Assembly: GCF_030397575.1 (NCBI RefSeq)
Contig: NZ_JAPNXS010000005.1
Coordinates: forward strand, 124,001 to 188,000
DNA length: 64,000 nt
Origin: Psychromonas sp. 14N.309.X.WAT.B.A12
Lineage (GTDB): Bacteria > Pseudomonadota > Gammaproteobacteria > Enterobacterales > Psychromonadaceae
Reading direction: 5' to 3'
Shown: piece after piece, positions 53,945 to 62,766 of the stretch
Layout of the letters: each line of letters begins with the position of its first letter
Position numbering within the stretch: position 1 is the stretch's first letter
The notes under the pieces: model-generated
Database searches by the model: none
The model's input: the letters and a program-made list of their open reading frames with translations, nothing else
What the model was told of the DNA's origin: nothing
Made by a program: the position numbers and the translations under genes

Positions 53945-55390
53945 ATGTCAGATAAATTAGAAATTAGTCCACGCCTTAGCAATGAGGACCTATTACCAGA
54001 GAAACAACAAAAGTGGGGCTGGTATAGTATCTTTGCTTTTTGGATGTCAGATGTACATAGTGTCGGAGGGTATGTATTCGCAGCGAGTTTATTCGCGCTG
54101 GGATTAAATGGTATCCAAGTATTTATCAGCTTATTGGTAGGTATTTCTATCGTTTTATTATTTGCCAACTTGATGGGCAAACCAGGGCAAAAATGTGGAG
54201 CGCCTTTCCCTGTGGTGGCACGTATGTCATTTGGTGTGTTTGGTGCGAATATTCCAGCGGTTATTCGTGGTTTGATTGCGGTGGTTTGGTACGGCATTCA
54301 AACTTACTTAGCTTCTAGTGCATTTATTATTTTGATTCTGTACTTTTTCCCTAGTGCAGAAAGCTTAGCGAACAGTGAATTTTTAGGGTTATCTTACTTA
54401 GGTTGGGTTGGCTTTAGCTCAATGTGGATCTTACAAGCAATTATCTTTATGTTCGGTATGGATATGATACGTAAGGTGATTGATTGGTCTGGACCAGCTA
54501 TCTATATCGCTATGTTTGCATTATGTATTTACTTAGTTAACTTAGCCGGTTGGGACAATATTAGCTTTAACCTAAGCTCACAAGAATTAGTTGGCTGGGA
54601 TGCTATTATTCAAATGTTTATTGCGGCCTGTTTGGTAGCTGGTTACTTTGCAGGACCAACATTAAACTTTAGTGACTTCTCTCGTTACTGCACCAGCTAT
54701 AAGCAATTAAAACTCGGCAACATCTTAGGTTTACCGGTTAACTTTATTATCTTCTCTCTATTTAGTGTATTGATTGTATCTGCCTCTATCCCAGTGTTTG
54801 GCGAAATGATCACTGACCCAGTTGAAACAGTAAAACGATTAGACTCAGGCATGATTACAATACTTGGCGCATTAACGTTTATTTTTGCGACTGTGGGAAT
54901 CAACATTGTGGCTAACTTTGTTGCCCCTGCTTTTGACTTTTCTAATGTGGCACCGCAAAAAATTAGCTTTAAAGCAGGTGGTTTTATTGCCGCCTTTGGT
55001 TCAGTACTGTTAACACCTTGGAACCTGTTTAATAACCCTGAAGTTATTCATTATACCGTTGATGTATTAGCCGCGATGATCGGGCCATTATACGGCATCA
55101 TTATTGTTGATTATTACTTTATTAAAAAAGGTCATATTCATATTGATTCGTTATACACAGAATCACCAAAAGGCATTTACTGGTATCAAAACGGCATTAA
55201 TATGAAAAGTGTTTACGCGTTAATCATCGCAGGTTTACTAGCTATCTATGCGACCTTCTTCATCGATGGTTTAGCTAACTATGCAATCTTTATTGGTGGA
55301 TTCACTGCTGCCATTACATACCGAGTATTGATGGCTAAAGAGCGAGAAAAAATGGTTGATGTACAAGCTAATTTAGCCGAACAATCATAA
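53945..55390 (+). CDS. NCS1-family nucleobase/allantoin:cation symporter
   Basis: A 481-residue inner-membrane transporter with 12 predicted helices of the LeuT fold. NCS1 signs are visible: the N-terminal SNEDLLP, the FAFWMSDVHSVGGYVFAASLFALGLNG helix, PVVARMSFGVFGANIPAVIRG and the FVAPAFDFSNVAP region. It most likely imports allantoin, given the neighbouring racemase/allantoinase operon. ATG 53945 has TTGGAGG upstream; the longer ORF from 53912 begins inside the operator. Confidence 0.82.
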   Translation: MSDKLEISPRLSNEDLLPEKQQKWGWYSIFAFWMSDVHSVGGYVFAASLFALGLNGIQVFISLLVGISIVLLFANLMGKPGQKCGAPFPVVARMSFGVFGANIPAVIRGLIAVVWYGIQTYLASSAFIILILYFFPSAESLANSEFLGLSYLGWVGFSSMWILQAIIFMFGMDMIRKVIDWSGPAIYIAMFALCIYLVNLAGWDNISFNLSSQELVGWDAIIQMFIAACLVAGYFAGPTLNFSDFSRYCTSYKQLKLGNILGLPVNFIIFSLFSVLIVSASIPVFGEMITDPVETVKRLDSGMITILGALTFIFATVGINIVANFVAPAFDFSNVAPQKISFKAGGFIAAFGSVLLTPWNLFNNPEVIHYTVDVLAAMIGPLYGIIIVDYYFIKKGHIHIDSLYTESPKGIYWYQNGINMKSVYALIIAGLLAIYATFFIDGLANYAIFIGGFTAAITYRVLMAKEREKMVDVQANLAEQS

Positions 55391-55680
55391 TCAAGCTTTA
55401 CACTATGTTATTAGGGCAGTTGAACTTTACCGTTTAAATTTTGTTCACTACAGGGCGTTTTGACCGAGGTGGACAAAGTTTAGCCTAGTAATCTCAGCAA
55501 ATGTTATCCAACAAAGAGCATAACCTCTTGTGGCGAACCCGAAGGGCAACATTTGCTGACTATTTCTGCTGCACTTTCGCTTATTTATGTGGAACAACCA
55601 CAGCTCACAAACCCAGCCTTGTAGAAAAACCAGCAACTCGTTGCAAAAAATAAACTTGAAAGATCAATAGACCCTTGATA
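55391..55680. mobile_element. Putative non-autonomous element or insertion sequence remnant
   Basis: The stretch has composition and structure unlike the neighbouring spacers. An 11-bp perfect inverted repeat, CAGCAAATGTT (55495-55505) and AACATTTGCTG (55548-55558), brackets a second hairpin (ACAAAGAG...CTCTTGT). A 62-codon minus frame here (55448-55636) looks like repeat-derived translation rather than a gene. Similar sequences near transposases in marine gammaproteobacteria are recalled but not confirmed. Confidence 0.35.
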
Positions 55681-55682
55681 AC

Positions 55683-55724
55683 AAGCAGTGTTTGCCACGA
55701 CTTTAAAAGTGACAAACACTGCTT
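55683..55724 (-). terminator. Terminator hairpin of the efflux operon
   Basis: AAGCAGTGTTTG and CAAACACTGCTT form a perfect 12-bp stem, immediately after the HlyD-family gene's stop on the minus strand. Confidence 0.7.
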
Positions 55725-55731
55725 ATATCAC

Positions 55732-56766
55732 TTACTCATCCGTTATAATAGTCGGCACAACGGACATACCAACACGTAATTGATTCTCTTGTTTTTGTGC
55801 ATTATCAATTTCAATTCTAACCGCAATTCTCTGTACAATTTTAGTAAAATTGCCAGTGGCGTTATGCGCAGAAACAGATGAATAGCTCACACCACTTGCA
55901 GGAGCAATGCTCGCTACATGACCAGTAAACGCTTTACCCGGTAATGCATCAACGGCTAACTCAACTGATTGCCCTACTTTCACCTTAGCAAGCTGTGTTT
56001 CACGGTAATTTGCATGTACGTAAACTTTGTCCAGTGGTACCACAACCAACAGTGGGTTACCTGGATTTACATAATTACCGACACGTGCTGATTTTTTTCC
56101 AACAACCCCATCAATAGGCGCTTTTATTTCGGTGTAAGATAATTTCAAATTAGCTGCACCTAGCATAGATTCAGCCTGCAATAGCGTTGCTTTTGCACGT
56201 TCAATTTGTGCTTTTAAAATCGCAATTTTCTGCTTGCTAGCAATCAATGCAGCTTGATTTTTACCTAAGCTAGCTTTTTGTATATAAAATTGTGATTCAG
56301 CTTGTTGTAAATCTTGTACCGTTCCAGAGCCATCTGATGCGAGATTACGGTAACGTTTAAAATTCCTTTCTGCTAATACCAATTGTGCTTTGTTAGCATC
56401 TACTTCTGCTTCAGTTTCGGCTACTAAAGAAGCTTGTTGGATAAGTGTTGCTTGCAATATTTCAATGCTGGCTTGAGCGCTCGCCACTTGTGCTTTGGCG
56501 CTATTCACCGCAACAATAAAGTCACCTTTATCCATGCTGATTAATAGGTCGCCCTTTTTAACGGTTTGATGTTCTTCTACCATCACTTTTTCAACGGTTG
56601 CTGCAACTTGTGGTGCAACCACAGTAAAGTCAGCTTGGACATAGGCATCATCTGTTGATTGATTCGCCGCGGCAGATTCTGGTTGGTTTAAGTGTATAAC
56701 AGTGGTCACAATCACGATCACCACAATAACAATAGAGAGCGCTTTGATTAATTTAGCTAGTTTCAT
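55732..56766 (-). CDS. HlyD/EmrA-family membrane fusion protein
   Basis: A 344-residue periplasmic adaptor with one N-terminal membrane helix (about 8-28), a lipoyl-like domain (DDAYVQADFTVVAPQVAATVEKVMVEEHQTVKKGDLL), a long coiled-coil hairpin (about 85-195) and a beta-barrel domain. It links the MFS pump to the outer-membrane channel encoded upstream. It is last in the three-gene operon, 26 bp after the pump gene. Substrate likely hydrophobic drugs or toxic metabolites. Confidence 0.85.
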   Translation of the reverse strand: MKLAKLIKALSIVIVVIVIVTTVIHLNQPESAAANQSTDDAYVQADFTVVAPQVAATVEKVMVEEHQTVKKGDLLISMDKGDFIVAVNSAKAQVASAQASIEILQATLIQQASLVAETEAEVDANKAQLVLAERNFKRYRNLASDGSGTVQDLQQAESQFYIQKASLGKNQAALIASKQKIAILKAQIERAKATLLQAESMLGAANLKLSYTEIKAPIDGVVGKKSARVGNYVNPGNPLLVVVPLDKVYVHANYRETQLAKVKVGQSVELAVDALPGKAFTGHVASIAPASGVSYSSVSAHNATGNFTKIVQRIAVRIEIDNAQKQENQLRVGMSVVPTIITDE

Positions 56767-56792
56767 AGTTGATTACTCAATAAAATAAATAG

Positions 56793-58331
56793 TTAAGGTT
56801 GATTAGTATTAGGTGCTGGTACATAAACCATCATTAAGGCCAATGGAATAAGCAACAATGCCAAGATACCAAGTACTAAATAGGCATCTGCAATGGATAA
56901 AATAAGTGATTGTTTTGCAACCACGCTAGGCAATAAAGCGCTTGGTAACGCATTAGATAGAGAATGTTCAACTAGCGCTGCATGCTCCAATAACATTTCA
57001 CTGTGGAAGCGACTACGTAGCGTTAATAGTTGCCCTACTGATGCACTACCGATCAATGAACCAAACACTCTGAATGTATTGATTACACCTGAGAAATAAG
57101 GCCCTTCACTTGGGTCTAACACACTGGTCATCAAAAATAAAATAGACACAACCGCCATAGGTTGACCAATCGCTTGTAGCATTTGCGCGACAATAAACTG
57201 ATCACCATTCCATATTTCATTGATTGAAATAGCAGAAAAACAGGCCAGAGCAATAAACAACAAGCCCACAGACAGCACTTTTCTCGCATCAATCCACTTT
57301 TGATAAAGTAATAACGCGACCAAAGAGCCTAATATTAATTGCGGTAACGCAATCATTAATCCAATAGGTGCTATTTGCATCGTTCGATAGCCTTGTATTG
57401 CACCTAAATAGCTTGCAGGTAACATTGATCCCGACATCAATACCACCAATAAAAAAGTTAAAATAAGCGAACCGATACTTAAGTTACGACGCGCTAATAG
57501 TTGCGGCTGAATAAACGGCGTTTTATGTGTAAACTCAGTAAAAAGATACAGCGCCATAAACACCACACCGAGCAATAATGCACTAGTAATAAGTGGCGAG
57601 TTAAACCAATCCAGACGCCCACCCTGCTCCAGTGCAAGTGAAATTAATAACAAGGCACTCACGCCTAAGATCATGCCTAACCAATTACCTTGTTTAAAAC
57701 GAGCGAACTTTATCTCTTCCTTTGGTAATCCCCAGCCCACTAAAGACCCAGCAATAATGCACAAAGGAATAACTTGCCAATAAACCCAACGCCAGTCGGA
57801 TAAACCATCGGTCCAATAACCGGTTATCCAGATAGCCAAATTAGGAGCAAAGGTGGCGGTCATTGCATATAGCGCTAACCCATGTAAACGAATACTCAGC
57901 GGTAAAAACTTAAGTGCAGCCATCATCAAAATCGGAATCAATGCACCACTGCTCACGCCTTGGATAAAACGCAAACCAATTAATAGGTCAAGGTTTTGAA
58001 TAAAAGGTAAAATTACAGCAATCACTGCGCACAGTGACACCATTGATAGATGAAAGCGTCGCACCGAAAAAGTGATTGCAAACCATGCTGCAAATGGCAT
58101 CGCTATTAATTCACCCATGGTATAAGCGGTTGAAATCCAAGAAGCATCATCAACACTTGCTCCCATCACGCCACGGAGATCAACTAATGCTAATGACCCT
58201 ACGCGGTTATTTAATCCAGACATCATGGCTGCAATAAAAATACCGCTTAATCCAGCGAGGGCTTGTTTTGATAACAAGCTTTGTTTTTTAGGAGCAACTG
58301 AAATAGTGTCGGCGATCACTGCACTGCTCAT
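56793..58331 (-). CDS. DHA2-family MFS drug efflux pump (EmrB/QacA type)
   Basis: A 512-residue pump with 14 predicted helices. It resembles EmrB-like antiporters: LSGIFIAAMMSGLNNRVGSLALVDLRG near the N-terminus, WISTAYTMGELIAMPFAAW, and GLRFIQGVSSGALIPILM. The usual N-terminal aspartate-rich motif is less conserved than in EmrB, so specificity may differ. It overlaps the outer membrane channel gene by 4 bp and uses proton motive force to expel compounds. Confidence 0.82.
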   Translation of the reverse strand: MSSAVIADTISVAPKKQSLLSKQALAGLSGIFIAAMMSGLNNRVGSLALVDLRGVMGASVDDASWISTAYTMGELIAMPFAAWFAITFSVRRFHLSMVSLCAVIAVILPFIQNLDLLIGLRFIQGVSSGALIPILMMAALKFLPLSIRLHGLALYAMTATFAPNLAIWITGYWTDGLSDWRWVYWQVIPLCIIAGSLVGWGLPKEEIKFARFKQGNWLGMILGVSALLLISLALEQGGRLDWFNSPLITSALLLGVVFMALYLFTEFTHKTPFIQPQLLARRNLSIGSLILTFLLVVLMSGSMLPASYLGAIQGYRTMQIAPIGLMIALPQLILGSLVALLLYQKWIDARKVLSVGLLFIALACFSAISINEIWNGDQFIVAQMLQAIGQPMAVVSILFLMTSVLDPSEGPYFSGVINTFRVFGSLIGSASVGQLLTLRSRFHSEMLLEHAALVEHSLSNALPSALLPSVVAKQSLILSIADAYLVLGILALLLIPLALMMVYVPAPNTNQP

Positions 58332-59824
58332 TGCGCCTCCTCATGCGATGCTAACGTGTTAATTTTGTTCACACTATTATCCCAGCCACCGCCAAGTGAT
58401 TTATATAAATTCACTATCGCTAGCGCACCATTTGTTGTGCTGTTATTTAAACGATTTTGACTATCCAACACTTTTGCTTGTTCACTAAATACACTCAAGC
58501 TATCTGCTGTACCTTGTTGGTAGTTACGATTAACGACATATAGAGCTTGTTTCGTAAAGTCATCAGCGATTGATAGTTTATGATGATGGCTTTGTTGCGC
58601 TAACCAAGCATCAATGGCGTTATCCACTTCATGCCAAGCTGTTAACACCACTTTACGATAAAGTAACGCTGCATTTTTTTGCTTTTCCTTGGTTAACTCC
58701 AATTGCAAGGTAAGTCGACCGCCTTGAAATAAAGGTAAATACACTTTAGGCCCAATAGAAAAAGCACGAGAATCCCAACTTCCAAGGTCATCCCCATCAA
58801 AAGCTTCTACACCTAAGCTACCAGTTAGCGAAATACTTGGATAAAAATTTGCTTTAGCAGCACCAATCGATGCGACGGCGCTATGCAGATTTGCCTCTGC
58901 TTGTAAAATATCAGGTCGCTGCTGTGCGATATCTGAAGGGATACTCGTGAACATCCCCTTAGGAAGATGCATCGCTTGCTTGGGGTTTTTTAACAGTGAC
59001 TCTAAAGCTCTAGGCTGTTTACCCAACAATAAAGCCAAGGCATTCATTTGTGCATGAATACGTTTCTGTATATCAGGCACTGCCGCTTTACTATGCTCTA
59101 ATTGAGCTAAAGCATAAATCGTCTCAATATGCGTGCCTACGCCATTTTTTTCACGACTACTTAATAATTCCACTACGTGCTCAGCGAGCGCTTGTTTTTT
59201 CAATGCAATATCTAATGTAGCTTGCATATTACGTAATAAAAAATAAGTACGAGCAACTTCTGCCGTTAAACTCACTCGAGCCGCTTCACGCTGGTAAATA
59301 GTCGCTTCTAACTGTGCCATAGCTCGCTCACTTAAACGTTGATTTTTCCCCCATAAATCAAGCTCCCAACTTGCATCAAAACCTGCCATAAAGAAATTAT
59401 CAGCCTCTGTTGGAGCACCTAGAGCTGCCCATTTACCATTCGCACTATTCCCCTCATGGGCATAACTTGCATTGGCAGAGAGAACTGGTAGTTTATCGGC
59501 ATCTGTAATACCTAACTTAGCTCGACTCTGAGCGATCCTGTTACTCGCTATTTGTAAATCTAAATTACCAACTTGTGCTTGCTCTTCTAGCTGCATCAAG
59601 ATCGGGTCATTAAACAATTCCCACCATTTTGATGAAAAAACCTTCAAGTCACTGGCATTTTGAGGTTTATCCACTTCGTAACTGTCTCTAGCCGTTATTT
59701 CATCAAAACCTTGAGTTGGCTTTTCAAAATTAGGGCCTACAGTACATGCTGACAGGAGCGTAATGGCGAAACTAACGCTGACCGTATTGAGTAAATAATT
59801 AAAATATTTACGTTTAATTATCAT
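58328..59824 (-). CDS. NodT-family outer membrane efflux lipoprotein (TolC-like)
   Basis: A 498-residue outer-membrane channel protein. The lipobox LLSAC (cysteine near residue 27) shows it is a lipoprotein, and two OEP repeats follow (about 65-270 and 290-485). SARAKLGITDADKLPVLSANASY and the second-repeat AKANFYPSISLTGSLG are typical of NodT. ATG 59824 has a TAGGAAAG site; the longer ORF from 59854 lacks one. It is the first gene of the efflux operon. Confidence 0.85.
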   Translation of the reverse strand: MIIKRKYFNYLLNTVSVSFAITLLSACTVGPNFEKPTQGFDEITARDSYEVDKPQNASDLKVFSSKWWELFNDPILMQLEEQAQVGNLDLQIASNRIAQSRAKLGITDADKLPVLSANASYAHEGNSANGKWAALGAPTEADNFFMAGFDASWELDLWGKNQRLSERAMAQLEATIYQREAARVSLTAEVARTYFLLRNMQATLDIALKKQALAEHVVELLSSREKNGVGTHIETIYALAQLEHSKAAVPDIQKRIHAQMNALALLLGKQPRALESLLKNPKQAMHLPKGMFTSIPSDIAQQRPDILQAEANLHSAVASIGAAKANFYPSISLTGSLGVEAFDGDDLGSWDSRAFSIGPKVYLPLFQGGRLTLQLELTKEKQKNAALLYRKVVLTAWHEVDNAIDAWLAQQSHHHKLSIADDFTKQALYVVNRNYQQGTADSLSVFSEQAKVLDSQNRLNNSTTNGALAIVNLYKSLGGGWDNSVNKINTLASHEEAQ

Positions 59825-59919
59825 TTTAACTTTCCTATCTAATAACCAATGCACTTGCTTAGTGGTGTTTTATGGCTTCAATATTGTTATCACTGACGAC
59901 AGCCATTAAAATCAAACTG

Positions 59920-59931
59920 TACCGCTCGGTA
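59920..59931. promoter_or_regulatory. TetR operator site 1
   Basis: TACCGCTCGGTA is an inverted repeat (5-bp arms around CT), inside a longer match AACTGTACCGCTCGGTAT shared with 60052. It lies about 100 bp before the efflux operon start. Confidence 0.7.
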
Positions 59932-60051
59932 TAACCAGTAAATATAAAAAAACGAAACATCTTCAATCAGAGCTTTTCTTCTTGATACTCAAGATATACA
60001 AATAGATAACATGTATAATTTGAGCAATATCAATATAGCCAAATTGAACTG

Positions 60052-60063
60052 TACCGCTCGGTA
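60052..60063. promoter_or_regulatory. TetR operator site 2
   Basis: A second identical TACCGCTCGGTA, again within AACTGTACCGCTCGGTAT, lies about 50 bp before the tetR start. The two copies, one near each divergent start, indicate coordinated repression of pump and regulator. Confidence 0.7.
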
Positions 60064-60109
60064 TGATATATTGTCATATAGCACTTACTATTGTCAAGAG
60101 AGTAACTCA

Positions 60110-60760
60110 ATGAAAGATCTTATTTTAAACAACGATCATCTTCCTAGACTCGATCTAAACCTCACTCCAAAGGCACAAACCGTCCTAGATGCTGCGACTA
60201 AAATATTTTTAACCCATGGTTTTAATGGTGCAACGACAGATATGATTCAGCGCGCTGCAAATGTATCTAAATCGACGGTATACGCACATTTTTCTAATAA
60301 AGAACGATTATTTTTAGCAGTAGTCCAAAGTGAATGTGCTTCTTTTACACAATCAATGCACAGCATTAAATTTACCCCAGGCAATCTAGTTGAAAGTTTA
60401 CGAGAGTTAGGTCATGCCTACTTAAACGTTGCTTTATCAGACTCTGCACTGGCACTTTATAGAGTGGTGATTGCCGAAGCTCCACGTTTTCCTGCATTGG
60501 GTCATATGTTCTATAATTCAGGTCCGCATGTTGTTAAAAGTAACGTGATTAAATGCTTTCAAATTGCCCTTGATGCACAAGAAATCGATTTACAAGGTGA
60601 TGATATTAATGAAGTCGCAGAAGTATTTGTGGCAATGTTACGCAGTGAATTACATTTACAGTGTTTAACTCATCCAGATCAGCCGTTACAAAGTAAAACA
60701 GTGGACCATTGGGTTAACATCGCAATCAACACTTTTATCCGTAGTTATGGAGCTAAATAA
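60110..60760 (+). CDS. TetR-family repressor of the divergent efflux operon
   Basis: A 216-residue AcrR-type regulator with an N-terminal HTH (about 15-65, GATTDMIQRAANVSKSTVYAHFSNKERLF) and a C-terminal AefR/TetR_C ligand domain. It faces the three-gene efflux operon and two identical palindromes lie between them. I chose ATG 60110, with GAGAG upstream, because the frame from 60011 would run through operator site 2. The inducer is unknown. Confidence 0.82.
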   Translation: MKDLILNNDHLPRLDLNLTPKAQTVLDAATKIFLTHGFNGATTDMIQRAANVSKSTVYAHFSNKERLFLAVVQSECASFTQSMHSIKFTPGNLVESLRELGHAYLNVALSDSALALYRVVIAEAPRFPALGHMFYNSGPHVVKSNVIKCFQIALDAQEIDLQGDDINEVAEVFVAMLRSELHLQCLTHPDQPLQSKTVDHWVNIAINTFIRSYGAK

Positions 60761-60784
60761 TAAATTTATTCTCTGCCCTGTTTG

Positions 60785-60824
60785 TTAGAATAAGTAGGCT
60801 GTTTTACATGGCAACTTATTCTAA
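60785..60824 (+). terminator. Terminator hairpin after tetR
   Basis: TTAGAATAAGT and ACTTATTCTAA form an 11-bp stem around an 18-nt loop, 25 bp after the tetR stop. No strong T-tract follows. Confidence 0.5.
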
Positions 60825-60885
60825 TGATCAATCAACTTGTATGCACAACCTCGCAAATGTCCCCTCCCCCACATGATCATTTAAA

Positions 60886-60902
60886 GTGCAACAATTGCAC
60901 CA
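60886..60902. promoter_or_regulatory. Conserved inverted repeat upstream of NCS2 permease (candidate activator site)
   Basis: GTGCAACAATTGCACCA contains a perfect inverted repeat GTGCAA/TTGCAC and is 15/17 identical to the site at 41005. It begins 111 bp upstream of the sigma-54 promoter, the typical distance for an enhancer-binding protein. Confidence 0.5.
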
Positions 60903-60996
60903 ATACAGAATAAAGATTCTCGAACTACTCCTTTAAAAAATTCTATAAATAAAATAAACAACTGTTTTAAATATGTTTTTTTAATTTTATTTGAAA

Positions 60997-61012
60997 TGGC
61001 ACGATCGTTGCA
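60997..61012 (+). promoter_or_regulatory. Sigma-54 promoter of the NCS2 permease gene
   Basis: TGGCACGATCGTTGCA is a perfect match to TGGCACRNNNNTTGCW. The start codon is 67 bp from its first base. GAATAGTCACAATCGTT (from 61023) follows at the predicted start site, as in the ABC operon. Confidence 0.88.
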
Positions 61013-61063
61013 AAAATACTATGAATAGTCACAATCGTTGCAAACATTCAATAAGGAAGTCCC

Positions 61064-62500
61064 ATGAGTGAAGAGTCTGAGTTAATTTATAAACTCGATG
61101 ATAACCCTTCAAATAAGGAATCATTTTTTGCCGCTATACAACATGTATTAGCTAGTTTTATCGGTATTATTACTCCAACTTTAATTATTGGTGGTGTGCT
61201 AGGATTAGGTGATGAAATCCCTTACCTTATTTCGATGGCATTGATGGTGTCTGGTGTTGGTACGATTATTCAAGCTAAGCGACCGATGGGTATCGGTGCA
61301 GGAATGATTTGTGTTCAAGGGACTAGCTTCGCATTTTTAAGTTCAGTATTAGCTGCAGGCTTTATTGCTAAAGCTAATGGTGGTGGCCCTGATCAAATTC
61401 TTTCTCTGATTTTTGGCGTATGTGTTTTAGGTGCCTTTGTAGAAATTGCCGTTAGTCAATTTTTAGATAAACTAAAGCGAGTAATCACTCCGGTTGTGAC
61501 AGGTACAGTTATTACCGTTATTGGTATAAGTTTAATTAAAGTAGGCTTCACTGACTTAGCCGGCGGTCAGTGGTTACTAACCAATAAACCAGAGTTATTT
61601 GCTAGTTTTGATAACCTATTTTTAGGTGGTCTAGTAATGGCATCAATCATTATCGCTCATAAATACGGTAATCAATGGGTACGATTATCATCGATTATTA
61701 TAGGTATGATCATCGGCATGATTGCTGCAATATTAATGGGTAAAGTGAATTTCAGCGCCATTAATCAAGTCGAATCCATCATCAGCTTACCTGTTCCGTT
61801 CAAGTATGGCTTCTCTTTTGATATTGCTGCATTTATCCCAATTGCGCTAATCTATTTAATTACAGCCATTGAAACATCAGGTGATATCACTGCAAACTGC
61901 ATGGTGTCAAAACAGCCAATTGCTGGTAAGTCATACATAAAACGTATTCAACAAGGTATTTTAGGCGATGGTGTTAATTCATTGATAGCTGGGTTATTTA
62001 ATACCTTCCCAAATACCACTTTCAGTCAAAATAATGGGGTAATTCAGTTAACAGGCATCGCAAGTCGATACATAGGCGTATGGATTGGTGGTATCTTAAT
62101 CGTAATGGGATTATTCCCACACATTGGTGCTCTATTCCGCGCAGTACCAAATTCAGTATTAGGTGGCGCGACAATTATTATGTTTGCAACTGTTGCTACA
62201 GCAGGTGTAAAAATCTTAACTCATGTTGAATTAAACAGAAAAAATATGCTCACATTAGCCGTTTCATTTGGTATGGGTTTAGGAGTGTTATTGGTACCAG
62301 AGGTAGTGAACACAGTATCTGCAAATATTGGCGGTGATTTAGGTGCTATCGTTAAAAGCATATTTGGCTCACCAATCACTGCAAGTGGTTTAAGTGTGAT
62401 TGTATTAACCCTATTTTTAGGAGAATACCCTGAAGAATACAACCCAATTATTCAAGATTTCCCTCTTGATGATGAGCATTCAGGTAAAGCTAAGAGCTAG
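61064..62500 (+). CDS. NCS2-family purine permease (urate/xanthine type)
   Basis: A 478-residue inner-membrane transporter with about 14 helices of the UraA fold. It has the family N-terminus (AIQHVLASFIGIITPTLIIGGVLGL), the substrate-site helices with TAIETSGDITANC, and the NCS2 signature QNNGVIQLTGIASR. It resembles UacT/XanQ purine permeases; urate is likely given hpxO under the same promoter class. An AAGGAAG site precedes the ATG. The NCS1 gene at 53945 appears to be the partner for allantoin. Confidence 0.85.
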   Translation: MSEESELIYKLDDNPSNKESFFAAIQHVLASFIGIITPTLIIGGVLGLGDEIPYLISMALMVSGVGTIIQAKRPMGIGAGMICVQGTSFAFLSSVLAAGFIAKANGGGPDQILSLIFGVCVLGAFVEIAVSQFLDKLKRVITPVVTGTVITVIGISLIKVGFTDLAGGQWLLTNKPELFASFDNLFLGGLVMASIIIAHKYGNQWVRLSSIIIGMIIGMIAAILMGKVNFSAINQVESIISLPVPFKYGFSFDIAAFIPIALIYLITAIETSGDITANCMVSKQPIAGKSYIKRIQQGILGDGVNSLIAGLFNTFPNTTFSQNNGVIQLTGIASRYIGVWIGGILIVMGLFPHIGALFRAVPNSVLGGATIIMFATVATAGVKILTHVELNRKNMLTLAVSFGMGLGVLLVPEVVNTVSANIGGDLGAIVKSIFGSPITASGLSVIVLTLFLGEYPEEYNPIIQDFPLDDEHSGKAKS

Positions 62501-62508
62501 CATTTTAT

Positions 62509-62609
62509 CATCAAGTGTTTTATAGCTTTAATTCACTTGATGCTAAAAACAGTGTTAAGTAATGAAACTGACATGGCGCTTTCCTAAATATGAAAACCTA
62601 GGAAAGCGC
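62509..62609 (+). terminator. Two consecutive hairpins after the NCS2 permease
   Basis: CATCAAGTG/CACTTGATG (62509-62542) is followed by GGCGCTTTCCTA/TAGGAAAGCGCC (62574-62609), a perfect 12-bp stem. Either may end transcription before the binding-protein gene. Confidence 0.6.
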
Positions 62610-62766
62610 CTCATCTATTTAGGTAATCACAATAAGTTCAGTGAATTACATAAATAACTGTAATGTTATCGATACTTTATATATCACTAAGAATATTTAA
62701 GTAGATAACAGTTTTCAGACAAAAATAACTATATATTTTACAACCAATCAAAATTAAGGACAATTT

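Noticed and set aside
55448-55636. A 62-codon minus-strand frame as a gene
   Set aside because: It spans the inverted repeat and has no ribosome-binding site or family resemblance that I can support; treated as part of a repeat.
55732-60760. Efflux operon as part of purine catabolism
   Set aside because: It has its own TetR operators and no RpoN or GntR sites; adjacency alone does not support a metabolic link.
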